From assembly GCF_900111905.1 (NCBI RefSeq), contig NZ_FOKM01000002.1:496001-560000 (forward strand): a DNA stretch of 64,000 nucleotides, in the 5' to 3' direction. Positions within the stretch are counted from its first letter, which is position 1; each line of letters begins with the position of its first letter. The notes beneath the pieces were generated by a model, which saw only the letters and a list, made by a program, of their open reading frames with translations, did no database searches and was not told the DNA's origin. The position numbers were made by a program, and so were the translations under genes. This document shows positions 56,113 to 64,000 of this stretch, piece by piece. This stretch comes from Rhizobium sp. NFR07 (GTDB taxonomy: Bacteria; Pseudomonadota; Alphaproteobacteria; Rhizobiales; Rhizobiaceae).

Positions 56113-56870
56113 TGCCGCGCTTCCGCATGACCGTCGAATATGACGGCACATCCTATGTCGGCTGGCAGATGCAGGAAAACGGCCATTCCGTTCAGGCAGC
56201 ACTTCAGAACGGCATCCTGTCCCTGACCGGCGAGACTGTTTCGATCCGCGGTGCCGGTCGCACGGATTCCGGCGTACACGCCTTCGGCCAGGTCATCCAT
56301 GCCGATCTCTCGCGCGACTGGCAGCCGTTCAAGCTGCGCAATGCGCTGAACGCCCATCTGATGATGGCGAACGAGCGTGTCTCGGTGATCGATGTGCGGC
56401 AGGTTGACGAGAGTTTCGATGCACGGTTCTCGGCGGTGAAGCGGCATTACCTCTATCGCATCATCAACCGCCCGTCGCCGCTGGCGGTCGAGGCAGGCCA
56501 TGCGTGGTGGGTACCGAAGCCGCTCGATCATGAGGCGATGCATGCGGCAGCACAGATGCTCGTCGGCCATCACGACTTCACCACCTTCCGCTCGGCCCAT
56601 TGTCAGGCCACGAGCCCGGTCAGGACGCTGGACCGGCTGGATGTCACGCGCACGGGCGACCTGATCGAAATCCGCGCCAGTGCCCAGAGCTTTCTGCACA
56701 ACCAGATCCGCTCCTTTGCCGGCACGCTGAAACTCGCCGGAGATGGCAAGATGACGCCGGAGGATGTGCGCCTTGCGCTCGAAGCCCGCGACCGCAAAGA
56801 ATGCGGCCCGGTCGCACCGCCGGAAGGCCTATATTTTATGAGGGTCGACTATCCGGGCGACGATCAATAG
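56112..56870 (+). CDS. truA: tRNA pseudouridine(38-40) synthase TruA
   Basis: TruA makes pseudouridine at positions 38-40 of many tRNAs. The 252-residue protein has the catalytic Asp motif [15 protein letters not shown] and the N-terminal [17 protein letters not shown] strand. It is coupled to fmt. Its end overlaps the convergent membrane-protein gene by 7 bases. Confidence 0.96.
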   Translation: MPRFRMTVEYDGTSYVGWQMQENGHSVQAALQNGILSLTGETVSIRGAGRTDSGVHAFGQVIHADLSRDWQPFKLRNALNAHLMMANERVSVIDVRQVDESFDARFSAVKRHYLYRIINRPSPLAVEAGHAWWVPKPLDHEAMHAAAQMLVGHHDFTTFRSAHCQATSPVRTLDRLDVTRTGDLIEIRASAQSFLHNQIRSFAGTLKLAGDGKMTPEDVRLALEARDRKECGPVAPPEGLYFMRVDYPGDDQ

Positions 56871-57460
56871 GGCGAGACCTCGAGATAGGATCTCAGCAGG
56901 TCCGAGATGATCAGGCTCGGGATCATCAGCACCAGCATGAAGGCCGTCAGCACGAGCGGCTGCGGTCCGCAGATCTGGCGCAGGATGCGTGACACGGCGT
57001 AGATCGTCGAGGCCAGCAGGACGATCTGCAGCAGGGCGATGATGCCCACGGCGCCCGGCAGCAGGAATAGCAGCGCCGTCAGCACCGCATAGGCGTAGGC
57101 GACCGGCACTGACAGCCAGTTGGTCGATGCGACGATCGCCGTGAATTTGCGCTCGGCATTAAGCAAAAGGCAAAGCCCTCCGACAAGGACGAGCGGCAGC
57201 ACCCAGTTGACCGCCTCGATAAGAAACAGCCGCAGGAAGAAAGGAGCTCCCGCTTTGGCCCCTTCAGGGCCTGCGGCAAGGAAGGCGAACCGCATTCCGG
57301 CCCAGTAGACAAGCATGGCTGGCAGGCACCAGACGAAGGCCCAGAAGGAGCGCATCATGCCGCGGTCGGTCAGATCGAGAAGGCGAAGCCCCTGGGCGTC
57401 ACCTTTCACCAGCAGCCAGAGGCCGGAAATGTAGAGCTTTATCTCGGCGAATGAAGGCAA
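56864..57460 (-). CDS. Multi-span membrane protein, paralogue A
   Basis: This 198-residue protein has about five hydrophobic segments and no signal peptide. It shares its N-terminal pattern with the next gene: [14 protein letters not shown], then [20 protein letters not shown]. The start is TTG at 57458-57460, supported by alignment with the ATG start of paralogue B. It may belong to the Yip1/DUF1282-like membrane proteins, but I am not sure. It is the last gene of the dapD-dapE-B-A series on the minus strand. Confidence 0.8.
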   Translation of the reverse strand: MPSFAEIKLYISGLWLLVKGDAQGLRLLDLTDRGMMRSFWAFVWCLPAMLVYWAGMRFAFLAAGPEGAKAGAPFFLRLFLIEAVNWVLPLVLVGGLCLLLNAERKFTAIVASTNWLSVPVAYAYAVLTALLFLLPGAVGIIALLQIVLLASTIYAVSRILRQICGPQPLVLTAFMLVLMIPSLIISDLLRSYLEVSPY

Positions 57461-57506
57461 TTTGGATCTCGCGGACTATCTTTGGTCGTGTTCGGACTAT
57501 GTATGT

Positions 57507-58127
57507 TCAGGGTACGTAAATGCCGAGCTGTTTTTCGATCGGCTCCAGCAGCGCCCAGGCAAGGCTCATGGCAACGATGATCGTCAGGCGCCCCAACGGG
57601 TTGCCACCGACGACGATACGCAAAATGCGCCAGGTCGCGATGAACAGGAATGCAATGTACAGCACAAGCAACGCATAAAGACTGTAGGCGCTGACCACCC
57701 ACCAGCGGTCGCCGGTTGCATCCGGCGCGAAGATGATCGCGAGAAGGACCGCGGCTCCTATATAGACTGCCGCCACAGAGCCCCAGTTGCAGATCACCAC
57801 CAGGGTGCGAAACAGGGCGCGTTTGCGCAGAAGCGCGAGCGCCACGAACACGCCGGCGAGCGGCAGCAACCAGTCGGCGATACCCGCGACCAGAGACTTG
57901 GCAATAAAGCTCGCGGTCGTTTCCTGGCTATCCGGAAAGGCAGCCAGATGCTCGTGCCGTTGGTCGAGCCAGAGAAACAGCAAAGCCGGCAGGCACCAGA
58001 AGAACGCCCAGAAGGAGCGCGCGACGCCACGGTCGGAAATGTCGAAGGCGCTCAGGCCGCGCGCATCGCCTTTGACGAGCAGCCATATGCCGCCGAGAGA
58101 ATGCTTGAGCTCATGAAGGGATGGCAT
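57507..58127 (-). CDS. Multi-span membrane protein, paralogue B
   Basis: A 206-residue protein with five or so hydrophobic segments, clearly a duplicate of paralogue [15 protein letters not shown] and DISDRGVARSFWAFFWCLPA align without gaps, while the C-terminal halves are much less alike. Its ATG lies inside the dapE coding end (17-base overlap), so it is translationally linked to dapE. Function unknown; conserved N-terminal charged motif KGDA(Q/R)GL faces the cytoplasm by the positive-inside rule (inference). Confidence 0.82.
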   Translation of the reverse strand: MPSLHELKHSLGGIWLLVKGDARGLSAFDISDRGVARSFWAFFWCLPALLFLWLDQRHEHLAAFPDSQETTASFIAKSLVAGIADWLLPLAGVFVALALLRKRALFRTLVVICNWGSVAAVYIGAAVLLAIIFAPDATGDRWWVVSAYSLYALLVLYIAFLFIATWRILRIVVGGNPLGRLTIIVAMSLAWALLEPIEKQLGIYVP

Positions 58128-59313
58128 CGCCGAACCAGCGGGAAATGAAGGTTCCGTAGATCTGGGTCAGGGTTTCGAGGTCGGCAAGGGCGACGCGCTC
58201 GTCCACCATATGCATCGTCTGGCCGACGAGGCCGAATTCCACCACCGGACAATAGTCCTTGATGAAACGGGCGTCCGAGGTGCCACCGGTGGTCGAAAGC
58301 CTCGGCTGCTTGCCGGTCACGGCCTCGACGGCAGAAGACAGCGAACCGATCAGGGCGTTGTTGCGGGTCAAGAAGACATGGCTCGGCCGCTCGGCCCAGG
58401 TGATCTCGTAGCGGGCTGGATCGCGATCGGGCCGAAGTGCTTGATCGCTGGCAGCCTCGTCGAGGCGGCGGATGATCTCGGCCTTGACCGTGTCGGCCGT
58501 CCAGGTGTCGTTGAAGCGGATGTTGAAGGCGAAGGTCGCCTTGGCCGGGATGACATTGGTCGCCGGATTGCCGACATCGACGGAGGTCACTTCCAGGTTG
58601 GAGGCCGGGAATTCCGGCGTGCCGGCATCGAAGGGCGGATCCATCAGCGCGCCGGCGAGCGGCAGAAGCCCGCGCACCGGATTGTCGGCGAGATGCGGGT
58701 AGGCGGCATGACCCTGCACGCCGAAGACCGTGACCTTGCCGGACACCGAACCGCGGCGGCCGATCTTGATCGTGTCGCCGAGCACATCCGGATTGGTCGG
58801 CTCGCCGACAAGGCATGCGTCCCAGCGCTCGCCCTTCTCGGCTGCCCACTTGAGAAGCTTTTCCGTGCCGTTGACGGAAGGGCCTTCCTCGTCGCCGGTG
58901 ATCAGGAAGGAAATCGAGCCTTTCGGCGCGCCGTGCTGTTCGATATGGCGGGCCGCGGCGGCGATGAAGCAGGCGATGCCGCCCTTCATATCGACCGCGC
59001 CGCGGCCGAACATTTCGCCATCGGCGACCTCGGCGGCAAAGGGCGGATGGCTCCAGGAAGCTTCCTCACCCACCGGCACTACATCCGTATGCCCGGCGAA
59101 CATCATATGCGGCTCTTCGGTGCCGAGCCTTGCATAGAGGTTTTCGACATCCGGTGTTCCGGCTTCGCTTGCGATCATCCGCTCGACCTTGAAGCCGAGC
59201 GGGGTGAGCATCGCCTCGAGTGCGGTGAGCGCTCCGCCTTCCGTCGGGGTGACGGAAGGGCAGCGGATCAGGGTCTCGAGATTGGCGACGGGATCGGAAG
59301 CGGACATCGGCAT
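58111..59313 (-). CDS. dapE: Succinyl-diaminopimelate desuccinylase
   Basis: DapE removes the succinyl group from N-succinyl-LL-diaminopimelate, on the way to lysine and peptidoglycan. The 400-residue M20-family metallopeptidase has the metal motif FAGHTDVVPVG, the GRGAVDMKGGIA Asp, and the TGDEEGPSVNGT Glu-Glu catalytic pair. The start is ATG at 59311-59313 or 59305-59307. It is 11 bases behind dapD, and its 3' end overlaps paralogue B. Confidence 0.95.
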   Translation of the reverse strand: MPMSASDPVANLETLIRCPSVTPTEGGALTALEAMLTPLGFKVERMIASEAGTPDVENLYARLGTEEPHMMFAGHTDVVPVGEEASWSHPPFAAEVADGEMFGRGAVDMKGGIACFIAAAARHIEQHGAPKGSISFLITGDEEGPSVNGTEKLLKWAAEKGERWDACLVGEPTNPDVLGDTIKIGRRGSVSGKVTVFGVQGHAAYPHLADNPVRGLLPLAGALMDPPFDAGTPEFPASNLEVTSVDVGNPATNVIPAKATFAFNIRFNDTWTADTVKAEIIRRLDEAASDQALRPDRDPARYEITWAERPSHVFLTRNNALIGSLSSAVEAVTGKQPRLSTTGGTSDARFIKDYCPVVEFGLVGQTMHMVDERVALADLETLTQIYGTFISRWFGDAIPS

Positions 59314-59324
59314 AGAACTTTCAC

Positions 59325-60185
59325 TTAGTCGCGCAGCAGTTCGTTGATGCCCGTCTTGGAACGGGTCTTCTCGTCGACCGTCTTGACGATGACGGCGCAG
59401 TAGAGATGCGGCGCGGCGAAACCGTTCGGCATCGTGGCGTTGCCGGACGGCATCGAGCCGGCGACGACGACGGAATAGGGCGGCACTTCGCCATAGGAGA
59501 CTTCGCCGGTGGCGCGATTGACGATCTTGGTCGACTTGCCGATGTAAACGCCCATGCCGAGAACCGAGCCCTCGCGGATGATGCAGCCTTCGACGACTTC
59601 CGAGCGGGCGCCGATGAAGCAATTGTCCTCGATGATCGTCGGGCCGGCCTGCATCGGCTCCAAGACGCCGCCGATGCCGACGCCGCCGGAAAGGTGCACG
59701 TGCTTGCCGATCTGGGCGCAGGAGCCGACGGTCGCCCAGGTGTCGACCATCGTGCCTTCATCGACATAGGCGCCGAGATTGACAAAGGACGGCATCAGCA
59801 CGACGTTCTTGGCGATGTAAGCCGAGCGGCGGACGACGGCGTTGGGCACGGCGCGGAAACCGGCGGAGCGGAACTGGTTCTCGCCCCAGTTTTCGAACTT
59901 GGACGGTACCTTGTCCCACCAGGTGGACGCGCCCGGGCCGCCCTTGACGACTTCCATGTCGTTCAGACGGAAGGAGAGGAGAACGGCCTTCTTGAGCCAC
60001 TGGTTGACGGTCCATGTGCCGTCTTCGCCGCGCACCGCGACGCGGGCTTTGCCGGCGTCGAGCAGGTTCAGCGATTCCTCGACGGCATCGCGCACCTCGC
60101 CTTTGGTCGAGACGTTGACGCTGTCGCGGTTGTCGAAAGCGGTCTCGATGGTCTTTTCGAGGGCGGCGAAGTCGAAGCTGCTCAT
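59325..60185 (-). CDS. dapD: Tetrahydrodipicolinate N-succinyltransferase
   Basis: DapD makes N-succinyl-2-amino-6-ketopimelate, committing the pathway to the succinylase branch that DapE completes. The 286-residue product has an N-terminal helical domain and a left-handed beta-helix of hexapeptide repeats ([42 protein letters not shown]). First gene of the minus-strand dapD-dapE cluster, divergent from the LOG-family gene. Confidence 0.97.
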   Translation of the reverse strand: MSSFDFAALEKTIETAFDNRDSVNVSTKGEVRDAVEESLNLLDAGKARVAVRGEDGTWTVNQWLKKAVLLSFRLNDMEVVKGGPGASTWWDKVPSKFENWGENQFRSAGFRAVPNAVVRRSAYIAKNVVLMPSFVNLGAYVDEGTMVDTWATVGSCAQIGKHVHLSGGVGIGGVLEPMQAGPTIIEDNCFIGARSEVVEGCIIREGSVLGMGVYIGKSTKIVNRATGEVSYGEVPPYSVVVAGSMPSGNATMPNGFAAPHLYCAVIVKTVDEKTRSKTGINELLRD

Positions 60186-60324
60186 GGAATATCCTTAAAC
60201 GTCACGCGGTATCGTGATGGCTGGGGAGGTGGTCATTTGATCCCATTTGCTCTAAGCGACCGCCACTCAAGCGTCAATGCGAATTGGCGCCGGCAGCGGC
60301 CGGCGCGGGAAGGAATGAGGTTCC

Positions 60325-61185
60325 ATGGCACGAGTTGAGAACGAGGGCGCTGAGCGCAAGGATGGCGTCTGGGAGCCGCTCAAGGACAACAAGGCCGACA
60401 AGCATGCGGCGGCCGGACAGCCGAAGACCCCGCAGACCATGTCCCCATCCTATCGCCTCGCATTCGCAGACGAGGATTTCCTCAGCCGCAAGGAGCTGCG
60501 GCCGGTGCGCCTGCAGCTGGAACTGACCAAGGCCGAGATGATGCTTGCCGAGATGGGCATCAAGTCGACGGTCGTTCTGTTCGGTGGTGCCCGCATCCCG
60601 GCACCAGGTCAGGCGCCTTGGGCGGCGCGCAACGAAACCCAGCGCAACAGCCTCCAGGCGGCCTCGGTCTACTATGAGGAAGCGCGCAAGTTTGCCGCGC
60701 TCTGCGGTGAATATTCGGCGAAGTTCGATCACAAGGAATATGTGGTCGTAACCGGTGGCGGCCCGGGCGTAATGGAGGCGGGCAATCGCGGCGCCTCTGA
60801 AGTCGGTGCACCCAGTATCGGCCTCAACATCATGCTGCCGCACGAGCAGGCGCCCAACCTCTATGTCACCCCCGAGCTCAGCTTCAACTTCCACTATTTT
60901 GCCATCCGCAAGATGCATTTCCTGATGCGGGCAAAGGCGGTCACCGTGTTTCCGGGCGGTTTCGGCACGCTGGACGAAATGTTCGAGGCGCTGACGCTGA
61001 TCCAGACCAAGCGTATGGAGCGCATTCCGCTCATCCTGTTTGCCGAGAAATTCTGGCGCAGCATCATCAATTTCGAGGCGCTCGCCGATTTCGGCACGAT
61101 CGCGCCGGAGGATATCGAACTGATCAACTTCGTCGAAACCGCTGACGAGGCCTGGAAGGTGATCCAGGATTTCTACGAGAAATAG
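60325..61185 (+). CDS. LOG-family protein (TIGR00730-type nucleotide hydrolase-like)
   Basis: The 286-residue protein has the LOG motifs: FGGAR, TGGGPGVMEAGNRGA and the signature PGGFGTLDEMFE. Members cleave nucleoside 5'-monophosphates to base and ribose-5-phosphate; plant-type LOG proteins activate cytokinins, but this longer group of about 290 residues includes many enzymes of unknown or non-cytokinin role. About 80 N-terminal residues precede the core. It has a good GAATGAGG site and is followed by a terminator. Confidence 0.88.
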   Translation: MARVENEGAERKDGVWEPLKDNKADKHAAAGQPKTPQTMSPSYRLAFADEDFLSRKELRPVRLQLELTKAEMMLAEMGIKSTVVLFGGARIPAPGQAPWAARNETQRNSLQAASVYYEEARKFAALCGEYSAKFDHKEYVVVTGGGPGVMEAGNRGASEVGAPSIGLNIMLPHEQAPNLYVTPELSFNFHYFAIRKMHFLMRAKAVTVFPGGFGTLDEMFEALTLIQTKRMERIPLILFAEKFWRSIINFEALADFGTIAPEDIELINFVETADEAWKVIQDFYEK

Positions 61186-61200
61186 GCTTTGCCGAAAATG

Positions 61201-61240
61201 AAAGGACCCGCCTCCTGAAATCCAGGAAGCGGGCCCTTTT
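61201..61240 (+). terminator. Intrinsic terminator of the LOG-family gene
   Basis: A long hairpin: AAAGGACCCGC pairs with GCGGGCCCTTT with one mismatch, and an inner TCCTG...CCAGGA stem extends it; the distal arm ends in TTTT. Confidence 0.8.
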
Positions 61241-61282
61241 CCGACGACGGCCGGTACTAGTTCCGTAATGGGGGGCGAGGAA

Positions 61283-61945
61283 CTAGAGGGGGCGGTCCGG
61301 CAGGTCGTCGATCGAAATCGTGTTGTCCTTGTTGGTGTCCATGCGGGCGAACAGCTTGTCGCTTGCAGCCCAGGCTTCAGCCTTGGTGATCTTGCCGTCG
61401 CGATCCTCATCGATCATCCGGAAGAACCGTCCGCCGCCCATGCGCGGGCCATCACCGTGCCGTTCGAAGCGGGCCTGATGGCGGTCGCGGTCATGACGTC
61501 GATCTTCGCGATCGGCGCGTTCGTGGCGCGGGCCGTCACCGTCCTTGAGTTCGGCGCGCGGGCCGTCCGGACGATCCTCATCATCTTCGGCATCGGCCAT
61601 TTCCGGACGTGGACTATTCTTGCGGAACTCCTCGCGCTTGGCGATGCGATAGTCGAGCAGTTCTCCGCGGGTGATATTGCCGTCCTTGTTGCCGTCGATC
61701 TCACTGAAGAGGGCTTCCTGACGGGCCGCCATCTCTTCCTTGGAAACCTTGCCGTCCTTGTTGGTATCGGCGGTCTTCAGCAGGCGGACGAACGTGACGT
61801 CCTGCATGATCGCACCACGCATCATGCCGTGGGGGCCACGACCCGGGCCGCGATCAGGCCGTTCCGGTGCGGCGAATGCCGGGATGGCAGCTCCTGCGAC
61901 CAAAACGGCACCGAGGGTCGCCAAAACGATCTTCTTTGCGGTCAT
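61283..61945 (-). CDS. Secreted EF-hand protein with four calcium-binding loops
   Basis: The 220-residue precursor has a signal peptide (MTAKKIVLATLGAVLVAGAA, cut near AFAA). Four EF-hand loops are seen: DTNKDGKVSKEE, DGNKDGNITRGE, DEDRDGKITKAE and DTNKDNTISIDD, in two pairs. The pairs are separated by about 80 residues very rich in Asp, Arg, His and Gly. The protein should bind calcium in the periplasm; similar EF-hand proteins are common in rhizobia but their role is unclear. The start ATG at 61943-61945 follows GGAAAGGA. Confidence 0.88.
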   Translation of the reverse strand: MTAKKIVLATLGAVLVAGAAIPAFAAPERPDRGPGRGPHGMMRGAIMQDVTFVRLLKTADTNKDGKVSKEEMAARQEALFSEIDGNKDGNITRGELLDYRIAKREEFRKNSPRPEMADAEDDEDRPDGPRAELKDGDGPRHERADREDRRHDRDRHQARFERHGDGPRMGGGRFFRMIDEDRDGKITKAEAWAASDKLFARMDTNKDNTISIDDLPDRPL

Positions 61946-62264
61946 CGACGGGTTCCTTTCCCTTGTTGCGATGACCTCAAGGTATGGCCGCCAAGCCCTG
62001 GCGACCACTTAAACTCCCGTAATGTGGATGAATTCTTTGTAATGCACGGGACTATACGCTGGAAACAAGACCCCTCCCAACCGACCTGGGTCGAGCCGCT
62101 GGTCTCGACCCGTCTTTACAGACCCCCACAAGGGGGAGGGCGCAACCCAGCCACACCGCCGCAGCAATTCAAGGCAGACGGGCCCGGCAAGGCTTCTCCC
62201 CCTTGTGGGGGAGATGGCCGGCAGGCCAGAGGGGGACTTTTCCGGAAGCAGAAGATGAGCGCGC
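61946..62264. repeat. Dispersed rhizobial-type palindromic repeat in gene-free stretch
   Basis: No gene is seen in these 319 bases. CCCCCACAAGGGGGAG (62123-62138) and its exact reverse complement (62196-62211) are 57 bases apart. GGGTCGAG/CTCGACCC (62088-62111) forms another hairpin. The motif with CTCCCCCTTGTGGGGGAGAT and following GGCCGGCAGGCC is a sequence I recall as widely repeated between genes of Rhizobiales, so this is probably one copy of a dispersed intergenic repeat family. Confidence 0.7.
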
Positions 62265-62978
62265 TTAGGCGACGCGCAGGCCGTTCAGGAAGCCGGCCAG
62301 ATCGTCCGTCACATAGTCGATGTGATCGTCCTCGTCGGACAGCGTTTCCCAGCGCTCGATCAGCACATCGTTAAGATTGCGAGGCGTCAACAGCACCGTG
62401 CGCATGCCGAGCGTCTTCGGGACGACGAGATTGCGTGGCAGGTCTTCGAACATGGCGGCATGGGCGGTATCGACCCGGTGCAGGCTTGCGAACTTGTCGT
62501 AGGTCTCGCCGGCCGGCTTCGGCACATAGCCCGCAGCAACGATGTCGAAAATGTCGTCGAAATTGTCGAGGATGCCGAGCGCGCGGGCGGCCGCTTCCGC
62601 ATGGGGAACGCTGCCATTGGTAAAGATGAACTTGCGGCCGGGCAGGGCCTTGATCGCCTCGCCGAGTTCCGGATTCGGCAACAGCGCGGAATAGTCGATC
62701 GCATGCGCCCGCTCGAGAAAACCGTCCGGATCGATGCCGTGGTTCAGCATCAGCCCCTGCAGCGTCGTGCCGTGCTTGTGATAGTAGCTCTTCTGCAGGA
62801 CGCGCGCCTCTTCCCGGTCGAGCTGTAAAAGCTCTTCGACATAGGACGTCATGTTCGCATCGATCTGGGCGAAGAGATTGACGTGATGGGGATAGAGCGT
62901 GTTGTCGAGGTCGAAGACCCAGTCGCGGATGTGGGAAAAATCGGCGGCGTCGGGGGCGGTCTTGGGTTTCTTGTCCAT
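62265..62978 (-). CDS. HAD-family pyrimidine 5'-nucleotidase-like phosphatase
   Basis: The 237-residue product has the HAD motif I VFDLDNTLYP, motif II KFIFTNGS, and the late FEDLPRNLVVPKTLGMRTVL motif III/IV region, matching the pyrimidine 5'-nucleotidase (SDT1-like) group. The start is taken as ATG at 62976-62978; a GTG five codons upstream is possible. In Agrobacterium-type genomes a gene of this kind is found beside dapD, as here. It is divergent from a membrane transporter gene. Confidence 0.87.
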   Translation of the reverse strand: MDKKPKTAPDAADFSHIRDWVFDLDNTLYPHHVNLFAQIDANMTSYVEELLQLDREEARVLQKSYYHKHGTTLQGLMLNHGIDPDGFLERAHAIDYSALLPNPELGEAIKALPGRKFIFTNGSVPHAEAAARALGILDNFDDIFDIVAAGYVPKPAGETYDKFASLHRVDTAHAAMFEDLPRNLVVPKTLGMRTVLLTPRNLNDVLIERWETLSDEDDHIDYVTDDLAGFLNGLRVA

Positions 62979-63085
62979 GTCCTGCTTATGCACTGGCTGG
63001 CGGGCAAAGAAAACGGAAAAAGGCGACCAGATTTAGCTCGTTTCGGCCTTGGCGAGGAATTGGCGCGCGTGATACCGCCGATGAC

Positions 63086-63985
63086 ATGGAACTCTGGATC
63101 CCGATCACCATAGCCGCCGCCTTTCTGCAGAACCTGCGGTCTGCGCTGCAAAAGCACCTGCAGGGTGCGCTCGGCACGCGCGGCGCGAGCTTCGTCCGCT
63201 TCGGCTACGGCTTTCCGGTCGCCATCCTCTATGTCGTGCTGCTTCATCAGGTCGGCGGTTTTGCCATTCCGGCGCTCAACTGGGCCTTCGCCTTCTGGGC
63301 GGTGCTCGGCGGTCTGGCCCAGATCTTCGCCACGATCATGCTCGTCCATCTCTTTTCGCTGAGAAATTTTGCCGTCGGTACGGCCTATTCCAAGACCGAG
63401 CCGGTGCAGGCGGCAATCTTCGGTCTGATCCTGCTCGGCGAAAAGCTGACGATCGGCGCGGTCGGTGCGATTATCGTCGGCGTTTTCGGCGTGATGCTCA
63501 TCTCGATGGCGCGCATGCCTCTGTCGTGGAAGAATACCGTCTCGGCACTGGCGAGCCGGACAGCGCTCGTCGGCATCGCTTCCGGTGCCGTCTTCGGCAT
63601 TTCCGCAGTCGCCTATCGCAGTGCCTCGCTTTCTCTCGACGGGCCGAACCCGATCATGCAGGCGGCAACGACACTCGCCTGCGTCACGACCTTCCAGACG
63701 GTATTCATGCTGGTCTGGATGATGTGGAAGGACAACGAGATCGTCCAGGTGGTCAGAACCTGGCGCACGTCTGCGCTGGTGGGGCTCGCCAGCGTCTTCG
63801 GCTCGGCCTGCTGGTTCACCGCCATGACGCTGCAGCAGGTGGCCTATGTCCGGGCGCTTGGTCAGATCGAGCTGATCTTCACCTTCATGGCGTCCTATTT
63901 CCTGTTCCACGAGCGGATCAACAGGATGGAAGTCGCCGGCTGCCTGCTGATCGTCTGCGGCATTTTCGGCCTTCTCTTTTCCTGA
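63086..63985 (+). CDS. DMT/EamA-family transporter
   Basis: The 299-residue protein has about ten hydrophobic segments in two EamA-like repeats (first with AYSKTEPVQAAIFGLILLGE, second with LGQIELIFTFMASYFLFHER), the hallmark of drug/metabolite transporters. The substrate is unknown. The ATG at 63086 opens the first membrane segment (MELWIPITIAAAFLQNL). The gene is complete within the window. Confidence 0.9.
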   Translation: MELWIPITIAAAFLQNLRSALQKHLQGALGTRGASFVRFGYGFPVAILYVVLLHQVGGFAIPALNWAFAFWAVLGGLAQIFATIMLVHLFSLRNFAVGTAYSKTEPVQAAIFGLILLGEKLTIGAVGAIIVGVFGVMLISMARMPLSWKNTVSALASRTALVGIASGAVFGISAVAYRSASLSLDGPNPIMQAATTLACVTTFQTVFMLVWMMWKDNEIVQVVRTWRTSALVGLASVFGSACWFTAMTLQQVAYVRALGQIELIFTFMASYFLFHERINRMEVAGCLLIVCGIFGLLFS

Positions 63986-64000
63986 ACCCGAATTTGGTCG

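Noticed and set aside
54037..56202. 721-codon open frame antisense to def and fmt and overlapping rmuC
   Set aside because: It covers three well-identified genes in other frames and has no domain of its own.

Overview
The window is a gene-dense, high-GC chromosomal segment of an alphaproteobacterium of the family Rhizobiaceae. The gene order olsB - NADP-malic enzyme - mutS - glnD - murJ - trpS - usp - nifU-like - tsaB - rimI - fur/mur - olsA - miaB - phoH - ybeY - hemolysin-like - lnt - praR/phrR-like - metK - trmB matches, as far as I recall, the Sinorhizobium/Rhizobium/Agrobacterium chromosome. Genus cannot be fixed from the sequence alone. No symbiosis, phage, plasmid-transfer, CRISPR, rRNA or tRNA genes were recognised.

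Layout. 1-6,150: end of a LysE-type exporter, a small methyltransferase, the minus-strand rph / rdgB / hemW block, and the hrcA-grpE heat-shock block. 6,188-11,673 (minus): lptC-lptA-lptB-rpoN-hpf-ptsN, joining LPS transport, sigma-54 and the nitrogen PTS. 11,865-16,644: sppA-ihfB-lapA, an orphan CoxG-like gene, two RNA-methyltransferase-type genes and lspA. 16,703-25,305: a hybrid histidine kinase, ornithine-lipid gene olsB, a Phd/PIN toxin-antitoxin module whose toxin has a premature stop, NADP-malic enzyme and mutS. 25,330-35,843: the most accessory part, with a secreted hydrolase, a membrane AraC-type regulator, glnD-murJ, an M15-like peptidase, an unrecognised 414-residue protein with an internal repeat, a BA14K-like protein and a VOC protein. 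35,980-50,384: the conserved trpS-to-trmB series. 50,398-64,000: DUF1150, Hsp20, nucleoside hydrolase, ribokinase, rmuC, def-fmt-truA, two tandem membrane paralogues, dapE-dapD, a LOG-family protein, an EF-hand protein, a dispersed repeat, a HAD phosphatase and a DMT-family transporter.

How the genes fit together. Most products are housekeeping: envelope assembly (lptABC, lspA, lnt, murJ, olsA/olsB), RNA modification and translation (miaB, trmB, truA, fmt, def, trpS, ybeY, rph, hpf, tsaB, rimI), nitrogen control (rpoN, ptsN, glnD), lysine/peptidoglycan precursors (dapD, dapE), heat shock (hrcA, grpE, hsp20) and metal or Fe-S homeostasis (mur-like fur, nifU-like).

The most informative non-coding signals are an RpoH-type promoter plus a ROSE-like RNA thermometer before hsp20, an Irr/ICE-like inverted repeat before the nifU-like gene, a SahR-like palindrome before metK, and a 47-bp near-perfect palindrome over the antitoxin ribosome-binding region. 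I saw no clearly new multi-gene system. The best candidates for undescribed biology are the 414-residue protein at 33,022, the broken toxin with intact antitoxin at 19,452-20,095, and the paired membrane paralogues at 56,864-58,127.
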